Positions 14,740 through 22,835 are shown, counted from the first letter of the stretch. The stretch is 25,573 bases of DNA from Fodinibacter sp038210185 (GCA_038210185.1 JBBQWX010000049.1:1-25573); one strand, 5' to 3'. Program-made: numbers and translations. Notes: a model not told the origin generated them from the letters alone.

Positions 14740-15654
14740 TCATCCGATCCGACCACCGTCCTGTTCCGTGCCCCGGAGCCGGTCCAGCAGCCGCTCGGCC
14801 GCCTCGGCCGCCGCGACCGCCGACGACCGCGCACGGTCGGCCGCAGCGTGGTCCCGACTCGCGGCATCCTCCGCCTCCACAGCCGCGGCGACCTGGGCCT
14901 CGAGGTCGTGCAGGCGGCGCCGCGCCTCCTCCCGTTCCGTCTCGAGCCGCTCCCGCTGCCGCCGAGCCTCGGCGACCTGCACCCGGGCCCGCTCGGCCAC
15001 GTCCCGGGCCTCCTTCAGGGCCGACTCCGCCTGGGCCACGGTGTGCTCGGCCTCGGCGCGCCGCCGCTCACGCTCGGCGCTCCTCGCGGTGTCCTCCCGG
15101 AGCCGACCCTCCTTCGACGGCTTGGCCTCGGGCACCCCGGCGGCGGCGCCACCCTCCAGCGCGACCACCTTCGACAGGTCGACCGGCTCGAGCCCGGTCG
15201 AGCTGAAGGTGTCCGTGAGCAGCCCGCTGCGCAGGGCGGCGCCCGCCGCCGCGTCGACCATCGCCGAGCGAAGGGTCTCCTCGACCTCGGCCAGGGCCGG
15301 GCCGCTCACGCGCCGCCCCTGGTCCGCAGCGAGCGCCTGCGCCCGCTGGGCCACGGCGCGGGTGAGCTGCCGGCGCTGCCGGTCCAGGTCGCGCACCTCG
15401 TCGGCGCCCAGGGTGCCCTGGGCCGCCCGCAGCCGTGCACCGAGGTCGAGCACCTGGGTCACGTCCTCCTCGTTCTGGCGCACCAGCTGGTTGAGCAGCC
15501 ACGCGCCGGTGGTCGGCTTGCGCAGCGCCTGCACCCCGGCGGCGAGCGCAGGGTCCCCAGCCGCCTTGGCCTCCTTCGCACGCAGGTTGCGGGCCGACGT
15601 GAACTCCTGCGGCGCCAACCCGTACAGCTCGTGCGCCACCTTCTCGATGCTCAT
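14740..15654 (-). CDS. Coiled-coil protein of unknown function
   Basis: 304 residues. The N-terminal part (about 1-165) is helical and contains VAHELYGLAPQEFTSARN and LRKPTTGAWLLNQLVR, a pattern I associate with actinobacterial hypothetical proteins of similar length. The C-terminal part (about 190-295) is an almost uninterrupted coiled coil dense in Glu, Arg and Ala. No signal peptide or membrane helix. The start ATG 15654 lacks a ribosome binding site; CACGAT six nt upstream could be a weak -10 box of a leaderless message. No function can be assigned. Confidence 0.75.
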   Translation of the reverse strand: MSIEKVAHELYGLAPQEFTSARNLRAKEAKAAGDPALAAGVQALRKPTTGAWLLNQLVRQNEEDVTQVLDLGARLRAAQGTLGADEVRDLDRQRRQLTRAVAQRAQALAADQGRRVSGPALAEVEETLRSAMVDAAAGAALRSGLLTDTFSSTGLEPVDLSKVVALEGGAAAGVPEAKPSKEGRLREDTARSAERERRRAEAEHTVAQAESALKEARDVAERARVQVAEARRQRERLETEREEARRRLHDLEAQVAAAVEAEDAASRDHAAADRARSSAVAAAEAAERLLDRLRGTEQDGGRIG

Positions 15655-15818
15655 CCGCAGATCGTGTCAGGGGCAGCGCCCCCGGGGAACCGCACGGCTC
15701 GGCGCAGGGCAGGCCAGGGCGCGCCGCAGCGAACGCTCACCCACAACCGTCCGGCGTCCGGCGTCCGGCAGGACCGGCGGTGGTGTGCGAGCGCCGGCCC
15801 GCACCTCCGGGCGCGGCC

Positions 15819-16970
15819 TCAGAGCACCGATGCCATCCGTCGCACCGCCTCCTCGAGGATCTGTGGCGAGGTTGCGAAGTTGAGCCGGGCGAACCCGCGC
15901 CCCGCCCGCCGCCCGTAGGCCGGCCCCGAGCCCAGCGCCACGCGGCCGCGCTCGCGCACGACGGATGCCGGGTCGTCGCCGAGCCCGAGGTCGCGGCAGT
16001 CGAGCCAGGCGAGGTAGGTCGCCTCCGGCGCCTGCCAGCGCACCGCCGGGAGGTGCTCGGCCAGGAGCCGCCCGAGCAGCGCCCGGTTGGCGTCGAGCTC
16101 GCCGACGAGCTGCGCCAGCCAGTCCCGCCCGTCGGCCATCGCCGCCACGTGCGCGATGGCGCCGAGGTGTGACGAGCCGTGCGTGTTCACCTCGTGCAGC
16201 CGGCGGAAGTCGTCGACCGCCCCCGGCCCGGCCATCGCCAGGGCCGACTTCAGGCCGGAGAGGTTCCACCCCTTCGACGGTGAGAACACCGAGAAGCCGC
16301 GCTCGGCGCCGGGCACGGTGAGGTACGGCGTGAACACCGGCCCGCCGGCATACACGACCGGCGCGTGGATCTCGTCCGCGACCACCCGCACGCCGTGCTC
16401 CTCGGCCAGTGCCGCGAGCGAGGCCAGCTCGGCGGGGGAGTGCACGGTGCCGGTCGGGTTGTGCGGGTTGCAGAGCAGGTATGCCGCCCGCTCGCCGCCC
16501 GCGGTCGCCTCCCGGAACGCCGCGCGCAGCGCCTCGGGGTCCAGGCGGCCAGCGGCGGTGAGCGGCGCGTCGAGCCGTCGGCGGCCGATGGCGTCGACGA
16601 AGCCGAAGAACGAGTCATACACCGGCGGCGAGAAGACGACCGGGCCGCCCTCGTCGGTGAGCAGGCGGAGCAGCTCGGCGGCGCCGATCATCACGTCGGG
16701 CACGATCATCGAGGCCGAGGTGTCCACCTCCCAGCCCCAGGCGGAGTCGGCGTACCGCGCGACCGCCGCGGCGTACCGGGGCCCCCAGCCGTAGCCGGTG
16801 TCGCCCCGGTGCACGGCGGCCGACACGGCGTCGGCGACGGCCGGGCACGGTGCGGCATCCATCTCGGCCACCCACAGCGGCAGCACGTCGGGCGGGTAGG
16901 CCACCCACTTCACACTCGTGCGGTCGCGGCGCAGCTCGTCCTCGGTCGCGCCGAGCAGGGGGGTCGACAT
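15819..16970 (-). CDS. PatB/MalY-type PLP-dependent C-S lyase or aminotransferase
   Basis: 383 residues, class I/II fold type I PLP enzyme. Seen: the MalY/PatB opening (TSVKWVAYPPDVLPLWVAEMD), CNPHNPTGTVHSP for cofactor binding, VVADEIHAP with the Asp that contacts the pyridine nitrogen, SPSKGWNLSGLK with the Schiff-base lysine, and the C-terminal FARLNF with the carboxylate-binding Arg. PatB/MalY members usually cleave cystathionine or cysteine conjugates to pyruvate, ammonia and a thiol, so cystathionine beta-lyase is the most likely activity; transamination is the alternative. A -10 box TAGGGT ends six nt before ATG 16970, suggesting a leaderless transcript. Divergent from the phosphatidyltransferase gene. 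Confidence 0.88.
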   Translation of the reverse strand: MSTPLLGATEDELRRDRTSVKWVAYPPDVLPLWVAEMDAAPCPAVADAVSAAVHRGDTGYGWGPRYAAAVARYADSAWGWEVDTSASMIVPDVMIGAAELLRLLTDEGGPVVFSPPVYDSFFGFVDAIGRRRLDAPLTAAGRLDPEALRAAFREATAGGERAAYLLCNPHNPTGTVHSPAELASLAALAEEHGVRVVADEIHAPVVYAGGPVFTPYLTVPGAERGFSVFSPSKGWNLSGLKSALAMAGPGAVDDFRRLHEVNTHGSSHLGAIAHVAAMADGRDWLAQLVGELDANRALLGRLLAEHLPAVRWQAPEATYLAWLDCRDLGLGDDPASVVRERGRVALGSGPAYGRRAGRGFARLNFATSPQILEEAVRRMASVL

Positions 16971-16976
16971 GGCGTC

Positions 16977-16982
16977 ACCCTA
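16977..16982 (-). promoter_or_regulatory. -10 box of a leaderless promoter (PatB-like gene)
   Basis: TAGGGT on the minus strand with exactly six nt to the ATG. In actinobacteria a TANNNT box 6-7 nt before a start codon is the hallmark of leaderless mRNA. Confidence 0.55.
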
Positions 16983-17028
16983 GAGCGCGGCATCCGGGAC
17001 CTGTCAGCGCACGCCCAGCCCGAGCGCC

Positions 17029-17034
17029 TACAGT
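17029..17034 (+). promoter_or_regulatory. -10 box of a leaderless promoter (phosphatidyltransferase operon)
   Basis: TACAGT with seven nt to ATG 17042 and no purine-rich ribosome binding site in between. It drives the overlapping four-gene set that follows. Confidence 0.55.
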
Positions 17035-17041
17035 TGCGTCC

Positions 17042-17641
17042 ATGTCGACGGGGGCGCCCGAGGAGCAGGTGAGCGACCGGGTGCTCACGGTGCCGAACGC
17101 ACTGTCCGCCGCCCGGCTGCTCGGCGTTCCCGTCTTCTTGTGGGCGATCCTGTCCGAGCGCGACGGGCTGGCCCTGGTGCTGCTCTTCCTCGCCGGCCTC
17201 ACCGACTACCTCGACGGCAAGATCGCCCGCAGGTACGGCCTCGTCTCGCGGGTGGGTCAGCTGCTCGACCCGGTCGCCGACCGGCTGTACATCGCCGCGA
17301 CCCTGCTCGGCCTGGCCTGGCGCGAGATCATCCCGTGGTGGCTCGTCGCCGTGCTGTTCGCCCGTGAGCTGTTCATGGTCGTGGTCGTGCTCATCGCGAA
17401 GCGGCACGGCTGGATGGGGCTGCCGGTGCACTTCGCCGGCAAGGCAGCCACCTTCAACCTGCTCTACGCGTTCCCGCTGATCCTCCTCGGCGAGGGGTCG
17501 GGCACGCTGGCCGCCATCGCGCAGCCCGTCGGGTGGGCCTTCGCGTGGTGGGGCACCGCGCTGTACTGGGTGGCCGGCATCCTCTACGCGGTGCAGCTGC
17601 GCCGTCTGCTCGCCGACGAGCAGCGGGTGGTGCCCGCATGA
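17042..17641 (+). CDS. CDP-alcohol phosphatidyltransferase (PgsA-like)
   Basis: 199 residues, integral membrane enzyme joining a CDP-activated diacylglycerol to an alcohol (glycerol-3-phosphate in PgsA). The family signature DG-x2-AR-x8-G-x3-D-x3-D is complete in TDYLDGKIARRYGLVSRVGQ followed by LLDPVAD (about residues 56-82); its aspartates bind the metal and CDP. Several membrane helices follow. By gene order it corresponds to the M. tuberculosis pgsA2 position (Rv1822), whose exact product is less certain than that of pgsA3, so I leave the symbol blank. ATG 17042 follows a -10 box by seven nt; longer frames to 16850 overlap the divergent gene. The stop overlaps the next start by 4 nt (ATGA). 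Confidence 0.88.
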   Translation: MSTGAPEEQVSDRVLTVPNALSAARLLGVPVFLWAILSERDGLALVLLFLAGLTDYLDGKIARRYGLVSRVGQLLDPVADRLYIAATLLGLAWREIIPWWLVAVLFARELFMVVVVLIAKRHGWMGLPVHFAGKAATFNLLYAFPLILLGEGSGTLAAIAQPVGWAFAWWGTALYWVAGILYAVQLRRLLADEQRVVPA

Positions 17642-18537
17642 GCCCCCGCGCACCCACCGACCGGGCCCCCGACGCGTCGATGACCCTGCTCACCTCGATG
17701 CTGCAGCGGCCGCTCGATCCCGGCTACGCCGCCGCGGCCGACCGGCGCGAGTCGCAGGGCCGGCCCCGTTCCACGTCGCTGCGCTCCCCCCTGCTCGTCC
17801 TGGCGACGGTGCTCATCGGGCTCGTCTTCGGGGTCGCGTCGTACAACCTCACCACCGCCAACGAGCCCCGCTCGCAGGCCCGGGCCGACCTCATCGGGCA
17901 GATCGAGGACCGGCGCGGGCAGGTCGACGCGCTGACGGGCGAGGCGGCCGAGCTCCAGGGCCAGGTCGCGGCGCTGGAGGCCGAGCAGCTCGGCGACGAG
18001 GGGCTCGCGACCCTCAGCCGTGACCTCTCGGCCGCGGTGGGTGGCACCGCGCTGCAGGGCCCGGGGTTCACGCTCACCCTGGACGACGCCCCGGGGGCAG
18101 GTGCCGACGACACGGCGGAGGGTGGGGACGAGGCCGAGCAGGGCCGGGTCTTCGCCAAGGACCTCCGGTTCGTCACGAACGCCCTGTGGGAGTCCGGGGC
18201 CGAGGCGGTCAGCATCAACGGCAAGCGGATGACGGCCACCTCGGCGATCCGGTTCGCCGGCTCCGCGCTCGTCGTCGACTTCCGCCCGCTGACCCGCCCC
18301 TACGTCATCACGGCGCTGGGCAACCCCAAGGAGTTCCCCGCGGCGTTCGCCGACGGCCCCGGCGGCACCTACCTGTCGACGTTGCGCAACACCTTCGGCA
18401 TCCGGGTCGACACCGGGGTCTCGGACGACCTCGCCGTGCCGGCCGCGGTGGGCCTGAACCTACGCTACGCCCGCTCCGGCGATACTGAGGTCTCCACCCC
18501 GTCTCCGAGCGCCACCCCGAAGAGGAGCTCGTCGTGA
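17638..18537 (+). CDS. DUF881 protein, first copy (Rv1823-like)
   Basis: 299 residues: cytoplasmic N-terminus (about 55), one membrane helix (LLVLATVLIGLVFGVASYNL, about 57-77), a coiled coil (about 85-125: QIEDRRGQVDALTGEAAELQ) and the DUF881 domain (GPGFTLTLDD; VTNALWESGAEAVSINGKRM; ALVVDFRPLTRPYVITALGN), ending in a Ser/Pro/Thr-rich tail. DUF881 domains resemble the extracytoplasmic part of division or sporulation-associated membrane proteins, but no activity is established. It starts within the upstream stop (ATGA) and its stop overlaps the sbp start (GTGA). A short acidic insertion (DDTAEGGDEAEQG) lies before the conserved FAKDLRFV. Confidence 0.85.
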   Translation: MSPRAPTDRAPDASMTLLTSMLQRPLDPGYAAAADRRESQGRPRSTSLRSPLLVLATVLIGLVFGVASYNLTTANEPRSQARADLIGQIEDRRGQVDALTGEAAELQGQVAALEAEQLGDEGLATLSRDLSAAVGGTALQGPGFTLTLDDAPGAGADDTAEGGDEAEQGRVFAKDLRFVTNALWESGAEAVSINGKRMTATSAIRFAGSALVVDFRPLTRPYVITALGNPKEFPAAFADGPGGTYLSTLRNTFGIRVDTGVSDDLAVPAAVGLNLRYARSGDTEVSTPSPSATPKRSSS

Positions 18538-18866
18538 TCCCGGCCATCGGCCTCTCTCTCGGCATCATCATCGGTCTGCTCCTGCAACCGGCCGTGCCCG
18601 TGTGGCTGCAGCCCTACCTGCCCATCGCCGTCATCGCCGCCCTCGACGCCGTCTTCGGGGCGGTGCGCGCGATCCTCGACGGCATCTTCGACGACAAGGT
18701 CTTCGTCGTGTCGTTCCTGTCCAACGTCGTCGTCGCGGCGCTCATCGTCTTCCTCGGCGACAAGCTCGGCGTCGGCAGCCAGCTCTCCACGGGCGTGGTC
18801 GTGGTGCTCGGCGTGCGCATCTTCTCCAACGTCGCCGCGATCCGTCGGCACCTCTTCGACGCATGA
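18534..18866 (+). CDS. sbp: Small basic protein (Sbp, DUF1290)
   Basis: 110 residues with about four hydrophobic segments, starting MIPAIGLSLGIIIGLLLQPA and containing the DUF1290 core PYLPIAVIAALDAVFGAVRA and FSNVAAIRRHLF. Homologues occur next to division genes in Firmicutes and between two DUF881 genes in actinobacteria, as here; the molecular role is unknown. GTG 18534 has GAGGAG just upstream and overlaps the previous stop; the stop overlaps the following start (ATGA). Confidence 0.9.
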   Translation: MIPAIGLSLGIIIGLLLQPAVPVWLQPYLPIAVIAALDAVFGAVRAILDGIFDDKVFVVSFLSNVVVAALIVFLGDKLGVGSQLSTGVVVVLGVRIFSNVAAIRRHLFDA

Positions 18867-19645
18867 CCCAGCTCCCGCCCGAACCGGGCGAGCCCACCGG
18901 CCCCGGACCGGTCGACAGCCCGCAGCGGGCCTGGCGCCGGCTGCTGTGGGCCGGTTCGCCGCGCGCGACGCGCGCGAACGTGTTCGCGATGGTGCTCGCC
19001 GGCGCCCTCGGCTTCGCGATCATCGCCCAGGTGCGCCAGACCTCGCTCGAGGGCCTGGATACCCTGCGCGAGGACGAGCTGGTGCGCATCTTCGCGGGCG
19101 TCGACCAGGACGGCGACCGGCTCGCCGAGGAGATCCGCGGGCTGCAGTCCTCGCTGGACCTGCTCGAGAGCCAGTCCACCAACGAGGCCGAGGCGCAGCG
19201 GGCCGCGCGCGAGCGCGTGGCGGCCCTCGGCATCCTGGCCGGCACCGTCAAGGCCACCGGGCCCGGCATCGTCCTGACGATCAGCGACCCCGACCGCAAG
19301 GTCGATGCGCCGATCATCCTCGACACGATGCAGGAGCTGCGCGCCGCCGGCGCGGAGGCGATCCAGATCGGGGACGTGCGGGTGGCCGCCGACACCTGGT
19401 TCAGCGACGGCGAGGACGGGCTGTCGGTGTCCGGTGTGCTCGTGCGCCCGCCCTACGTCATCCGCGCCATCGGCGACGAGAACACGCTCGCCGGTGCGAT
19501 GGAGATCCCCGGGGGCGTGACCGCCACCGTGCGCCGGGTCGGCGGCGACACCGACCTGCAGATCCGCGACGAGGTCGACGTCGACGCGTTGCTGACCCCG
19601 ACCCCGCCTCAGTACGCTCAGCCCGTACCCACCGCAACCCCCTGA
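18863..19645 (+). CDS. DUF881 protein, second copy (Rv1825-like)
   Basis: 260 residues with the same architecture as the first copy: polar N-terminus with a proline-rich start, membrane helix (NVFAMVLAGALGFAIIAQV, about 45-63), coiled coil (about 80-125) and DUF881 domain (GPGIVLTISD; LDTMQELRAAGAEAIQIGDV; VRPPYVIRAIGD). The conserved ending with Thr/Pro-rich tail suits an extracytoplasmic C-terminus. Fourth member of the coupled set; the two DUF881 proteins and Sbp plausibly form a membrane complex, inferred from fixed gene order. A 31-nt gap separates it from gcvH. Confidence 0.87.
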   Translation: MTQLPPEPGEPTGPGPVDSPQRAWRRLLWAGSPRATRANVFAMVLAGALGFAIIAQVRQTSLEGLDTLREDELVRIFAGVDQDGDRLAEEIRGLQSSLDLLESQSTNEAEAQRAARERVAALGILAGTVKATGPGIVLTISDPDRKVDAPIILDTMQELRAAGAEAIQIGDVRVAADTWFSDGEDGLSVSGVLVRPPYVIRAIGDENTLAGAMEIPGGVTATVRRVGGDTDLQIRDEVDVDALLTPTPPQYAQPVPTATP

Positions 19646-19676
19646 TGGGTCGCTCGCGACCCGACCTAGGAGCGAC

Positions 19677-20063
19677 ATGAGCGACCTCGAGTACCCCTCC
19701 GGCCTGCGCTACACCGCCGAGCACGAGTGGGTGCGCCTCGACGGTGACACGCTGCGGGTGGGGATCACCTCGTTCGCCCAGGAGGCTCTCGGCGACGTCG
19801 TCTACGTCAGCCTCCCGGTGGTCGGCGACGCCGTGGTCGCGGGTGACACCTGCGGCGAGGTGGAGTCGACCAAGTCGGTCAGCGACCTCTACGCCCCCGT
19901 CTCCGGCGAGGTCACGGCCGTCAACGGCGCGCTCGACGCCACCCCGGAGCTGGTCAACTCCGACCCCTACGGCGAGGGCTGGATGTACGAGCTGCGGGCC
20001 ACCGACGCGGCAGCGCTGGACGCTCTGCTGGACGTCGATGCGTACACCGCGCAGCTGGCCTGA
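19677..20063 (+). CDS. gcvH: Glycine cleavage system H protein
   Basis: 128 residues. The lipoyl carrier of the glycine cleavage system shuttles the aminomethyl group from GcvP to GcvT and electrons to the lipoamide dehydrogenase. Seen: AEHEWVRLDGDTLRVGIT, ALGDVVYVSLPVVGD, the lipoylated lysine in GEVESTKSVSD (Lys65 by count) and the closing NSDPYGEGWMYEL. Length is normal. TAGGAG lies 6 nt before ATG. It is separated from gcvP by four regulatory or housekeeping genes, as in mycobacteria; gcvT is not in the window. Confidence 0.97.
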   Translation: MSDLEYPSGLRYTAEHEWVRLDGDTLRVGITSFAQEALGDVVYVSLPVVGDAVVAGDTCGEVESTKSVSDLYAPVSGEVTAVNGALDATPELVNSDPYGEGWMYELRATDAAALDALLDVDAYTAQLA

Positions 20064-20117
20064 CATCTCGCAGTGGTGAGACAGCCCGCTCAGGGTGGGC
20101 CAACGACGGTGCCGTGA

Positions 20118-20160
20118 TCTAGGGTTTGGCTTTCGCAGGTCTAGGGTTGACCTTCGCAGG
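20118..20160 (+). repeat. Imperfect tandem repeat in the garA upstream region
   Basis: Two adjacent units of 22 and 21 nt, each beginning TCTAGGGTT and ending CTTTCGCAGG or CCTTCGCAGG. Each includes TAGGGT, a possible actinobacterial -10 box (20120-20125 and 20142-20147). It lies 21-27 nt before the garA start. Either a duplicated promoter element or a paired binding site. Confidence 0.7.
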
Positions 20161-20186
20161 CACCGACGACGGAAGGCTGGATGCGA

Positions 20187-20639
20187 ATGAGTGACGAGCG
20201 CGACGACCCTCGAGGTGCCGTGCCCGAGCCGACGACCATGCGGCTCCAGGCGATCCAGGGCACCGAGCAGGCCGAGACGGTCCACGCGAGCGACCACGTC
20301 CTCACCAAGGCCGACCTCGCCACCGTCGAGGCGCTGCGCCCCGGCACCGCCCTGCTCGTCGTCCTGCGCGGGCCCAACACCGGCGCCCGGTTCCTCCTCG
20401 ACGACGACGAGGTGATGTCGGGCCGCCACCCCGAGAGCGACATCTTCCTCGACGACGTCACCGTCTCTCGCAAGCACGCCGTCTTCCGGCGCACCGAGCG
20501 CGGTTTCGTCATGCGCGACGTCGGGTCGCTCAACGGCACCTACGTCAACCGCGAGCTGGTCGACGAGATCACCCTCAGCACGGGCGACGAGGTGCAGATC
20601 GGCAAGTTCCGGCTCGTGTTCTACGCCAGCCGGACCTGA
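20187..20639 (+). CDS. garA: FHA-domain metabolic regulator GarA/OdhI
   Basis: 150 residues from ATG 20187 (152 from ATG 20181; GGAAGG at 20171-20176 serves either). An N-terminal tail of about 55 residues is followed by a forkhead-associated domain with its phosphothreonine-binding motifs: MSGRHPESDIFL, VSRKHAVF, and SLNGTYVN. GarA/OdhI binds and inhibits 2-oxoglutarate dehydrogenase and glutamate dehydrogenase and activates glutamate synthase; phosphorylation of an N-terminal ETT motif by Ser/Thr kinases turns it off. Here the tail has AETVHASD where mycobacterial and corynebacterial proteins have ETTS, so only one of the two threonines seems kept. Between gcvH and ftsR, as in related genomes. 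A tandem repeat precedes the start. Confidence 0.92.
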   Translation: MSDERDDPRGAVPEPTTMRLQAIQGTEQAETVHASDHVLTKADLATVEALRPGTALLVVLRGPNTGARFLLDDDEVMSGRHPESDIFLDDVTVSRKHAVFRRTERGFVMRDVGSLNGTYVNRELVDEITLSTGDEVQIGKFRLVFYASRT

Positions 20640-20647
20640 CCCGCACC

Positions 20648-21352
20648 GTGTCCCCGCAGGCTCCCGGCGCCCGCCTCACGGTGGGCGCAGTGGTGCGTGC
20701 CCTCGAGCCGGACTTTCCCGACGTCACCATCTCCAAGGTGCGCTTCCTCGAGGCCGAAGGGCTGGTCACGCCGGCCCGCACCGCCTCGGGCTACCGCCAG
20801 TTCACCCCCGAGGACGTCGAGCGGCTGCGCTACGTCCTGCGCGCCCAGCGCGATCTGTTCTGGCCGTTGAAGGTGATCAAGGACAACCTCGAGGCCATCA
20901 ACCGTGGGCTGACCCCTGGCGACGCCGTGGACGGCCGCCCCCAGTCGCCGCCGCCGACCCCCGACCCCGACGTGCCGGATGCCGCGGACCTCGCAGCACG
21001 CCCCGAGCTGCGCCTCACCGCGCCCGAGCTGGCCCGCGCCACCGGGCTGGGCCCCGACGAGGTCAGCGACCTCGCCTCCCACGGACTCCTGCGCCCCGAC
21101 ACCGCCGGCCTGCACGACGAGGCCGACCTGCGGGTGGCACACGCCGCCGCCGGCCTGGCCACCTACGGCGTACAGCCACGGCACCTGCGGGCCTTCCGGG
21201 CCGCGGCCGACCGTGAGGTGGGGCTGGTCGAGCAGGTCGTGGGGGCGCGCCGGGGCGCGGACGCGCAGCGGCACGCCGCCGAGGTGGCGCACCTGTGCCT
21301 GTCCCTGCACGCCGCCCTGGTTCGCGGCGGCCTGTCCGGCCGCACGGGCTGA
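20648..21352 (+). CDS. ftsR: MerR-family regulator FtsR (Rv1828-like)
   Basis: 234 residues. An N-terminal winged helix of MerR type: LTVGAVVRALEPDFPDVTIS, KVRFLEAEGLVTPARTASGY, RQFTPEDVERLRYVLRAQRD, then FWPLKVIKDNLEAI; the C-terminal half (about 110-230) is helical and carries a second helical segment (LTAPELARATGLGPDEVSDL) before the last helices. In Corynebacterium glutamicum the gene next to odhI encodes FtsR, an activator of ftsZ; the M. tuberculosis counterpart is Rv1828. GTG 20648 lies 8 nt after the garA stop without its own ribosome binding site, suggesting coupling to garA. Confidence 0.85.
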   Translation: MSPQAPGARLTVGAVVRALEPDFPDVTISKVRFLEAEGLVTPARTASGYRQFTPEDVERLRYVLRAQRDLFWPLKVIKDNLEAINRGLTPGDAVDGRPQSPPPTPDPDVPDAADLAARPELRLTAPELARATGLGPDEVSDLASHGLLRPDTAGLHDEADLRVAHAAAGLATYGVQPRHLRAFRAAADREVGLVEQVVGARRGADAQRHAAEVAHLCLSLHAALVRGGLSGRTG

Positions 21353-21373
21353 GCCAGGCACCGGGTGGCGGGG

Positions 21374-21379
21374 TACGGT
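21374..21379 (+). promoter_or_regulatory. -10 box of a probable leaderless promoter (nuclease-fold gene)
   Basis: TACGGT followed after six nt by GTG 21386, with no purine-rich ribosome binding site between. This position decides the start: a frame upstream from ATG 21365 would begin inside the promoter. Confidence 0.5.
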
Positions 21380-21385
21380 GGCGGG

Positions 21386-21877
21386 GTGAAGGTGCTGGAG
21401 GTCCTCGGGGTGCGGGTCGAGATGCCGACCAACCAGCCCATCGTGCTCCTGCGCGAGCGCGATGGTGACCGCTACCTGCCGATCTGGATCGGGGCGGCCG
21501 AGGCGACCGCGATCGCGTACGCCCAACAGGGCGTCATCCCGCCCCGACCCCTCACCCACGACCTGCTGCGCAACGTCATCGACGAGCTGGGCCACGAGCT
21601 CACCCGGGTGCGCATCGTCGCGCTCAAGGACGGCGTCTTCCACGCGATGCTCGACCTCGACGGGGGCGCGGCCGCCGGTGGCACCGACATCGAGTCCCGC
21701 TCGTCCGACGCGATCGCCCTGGCCCTGCGTGCCGGCGCCGAGATCGTCGCCCCGGAGGAGCTGCTCGAGGAGGCCGGGGTCGAGATGGCCGGGACCGAGG
21801 ACGACGAGGTCGAGAAGTTCAAGGAGTTCCTCGACCACGTGTCCGCCGACGACTTCGACACCGAGGCCGAGAGCTGA
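21386..21877 (+). CDS. Bifunctional nuclease-fold (DUF151/BFN) protein, Rv1829-like
   Basis: 163 residues. The DUF151 domain spans about 1-135: VKVLEVLGVRVEMPTNQPIV, LLRERDGDRYLPIWIGAAEA, RPLTHDLLRNVIDELGHEL, VALKDGVFHAMLDLD and RSSDAIALALRAGAEI. Plant members of this family were described as having both DNase and RNase activity; for bacterial members the role is not settled. The C-terminal 30 residues are strongly acidic. GTG 21386 is chosen because it matches the family start and follows a -10 box. It sits between two merR-type genes, the invariant order in this block. Confidence 0.87.
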   Translation: MKVLEVLGVRVEMPTNQPIVLLRERDGDRYLPIWIGAAEATAIAYAQQGVIPPRPLTHDLLRNVIDELGHELTRVRIVALKDGVFHAMLDLDGGAAAGGTDIESRSSDAIALALRAGAEIVAPEELLEEAGVEMAGTEDDEVEKFKEFLDHVSADDFDTEAES

Positions 21878-21915
21878 GCTGCGACACGCCGATGAGCGTG
21901 CGTGCTCGGCGGTCG

Positions 21916-22010
21916 TTGACCCGAGTCACACCGGCCCCTAGCGTCACTGGTGTCACATCAGTGGCCACAAGAGTGACGTCGGTGTCATTCGTGGGCGTAC
22001 AGTCGTCCGA
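21916..22010 (+). promoter_or_regulatory. Promoter and repeated GTGTCA/GTGAC elements upstream of the second merR gene
   Basis: A well-formed promoter: -35 TTGACC (21916-21921), 17-nt spacer, -10 TAGCGT (21939-21944). Just downstream come several copies of TGTCA or GTGAC in both orientations, including GGTGTCACATCAGTGG, GAGTGACG and CGGTGTCATTC. They lie in the untranslated leader before GTG 22034 and would suit autoregulation by the encoded MerR protein, which is inferred. Confidence 0.5.
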
Positions 22011-22033
22011 GCAGGCTCATCAAGGAGGTACAC

Positions 22034-22615
<582 letters not shown>

Positions 22616-22641
22616 GCACCCCGCCCGCCGGGCCCCGGTGG

Positions 22642-22647
22642 TAGATT
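22642..22647 (+). promoter_or_regulatory. Candidate -10 box for the gcvP riboswitch transcript
   Basis: TAGATT lies about 18 nt before the riboswitch P1 stem begins at 22665, where transcription should start if the aptamer is made whole. No convincing -35 is seen. Confidence 0.4.
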
Positions 22648-22664
22648 GACGCCCGCTGCTCACA

Positions 22665-22798
22665 CCGTGTGGGAGAGACCTCGAGCACCTCGTCGAGGCG
22701 CCGAAGGGGCAACCTCCCCGGAACCTCTCAGGCGCAAGGGACCACACGGGACAGGCACCTCTGGAGCACCCGGCGACCGGCCGTTTCCGTGACAGAGG
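22665..22798 (+). ncRNA. Glycine riboswitch, single aptamer with 3' ghost stem
   Basis: The conserved aptamer features appear in order: GGGAGAGACC, GGCGCCGAAGGGGCAACC, CTCTCAGGCGCAAGGGACC. P1 is a perfect 8-bp helix, CCGTGTGG (22665-22672) with CCACACGG (22742-22749). A canonical second aptamer is absent; instead a stem CCTCTG (22758-22763) / CAGAGG (22793-22798) follows, the arrangement described as a ghost aptamer in singlet glycine riboswitches. It ends 38 nt before gcvP, so glycine should control this cleavage gene. No terminator with a U run is seen, so translational control is likelier. Confidence 0.92.
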
Positions 22799-22835
22799 GG
22801 GAGACGTCGACGCCGTCTGCCCTCCAGGAGCCACC

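Noticed and set aside
22750..22800. Second canonical glycine aptamer
   Set aside because: The GGAGAG and GCCGAAGGAGC signatures are missing; only a short 6-bp stem is present, fitting a ghost aptamer.
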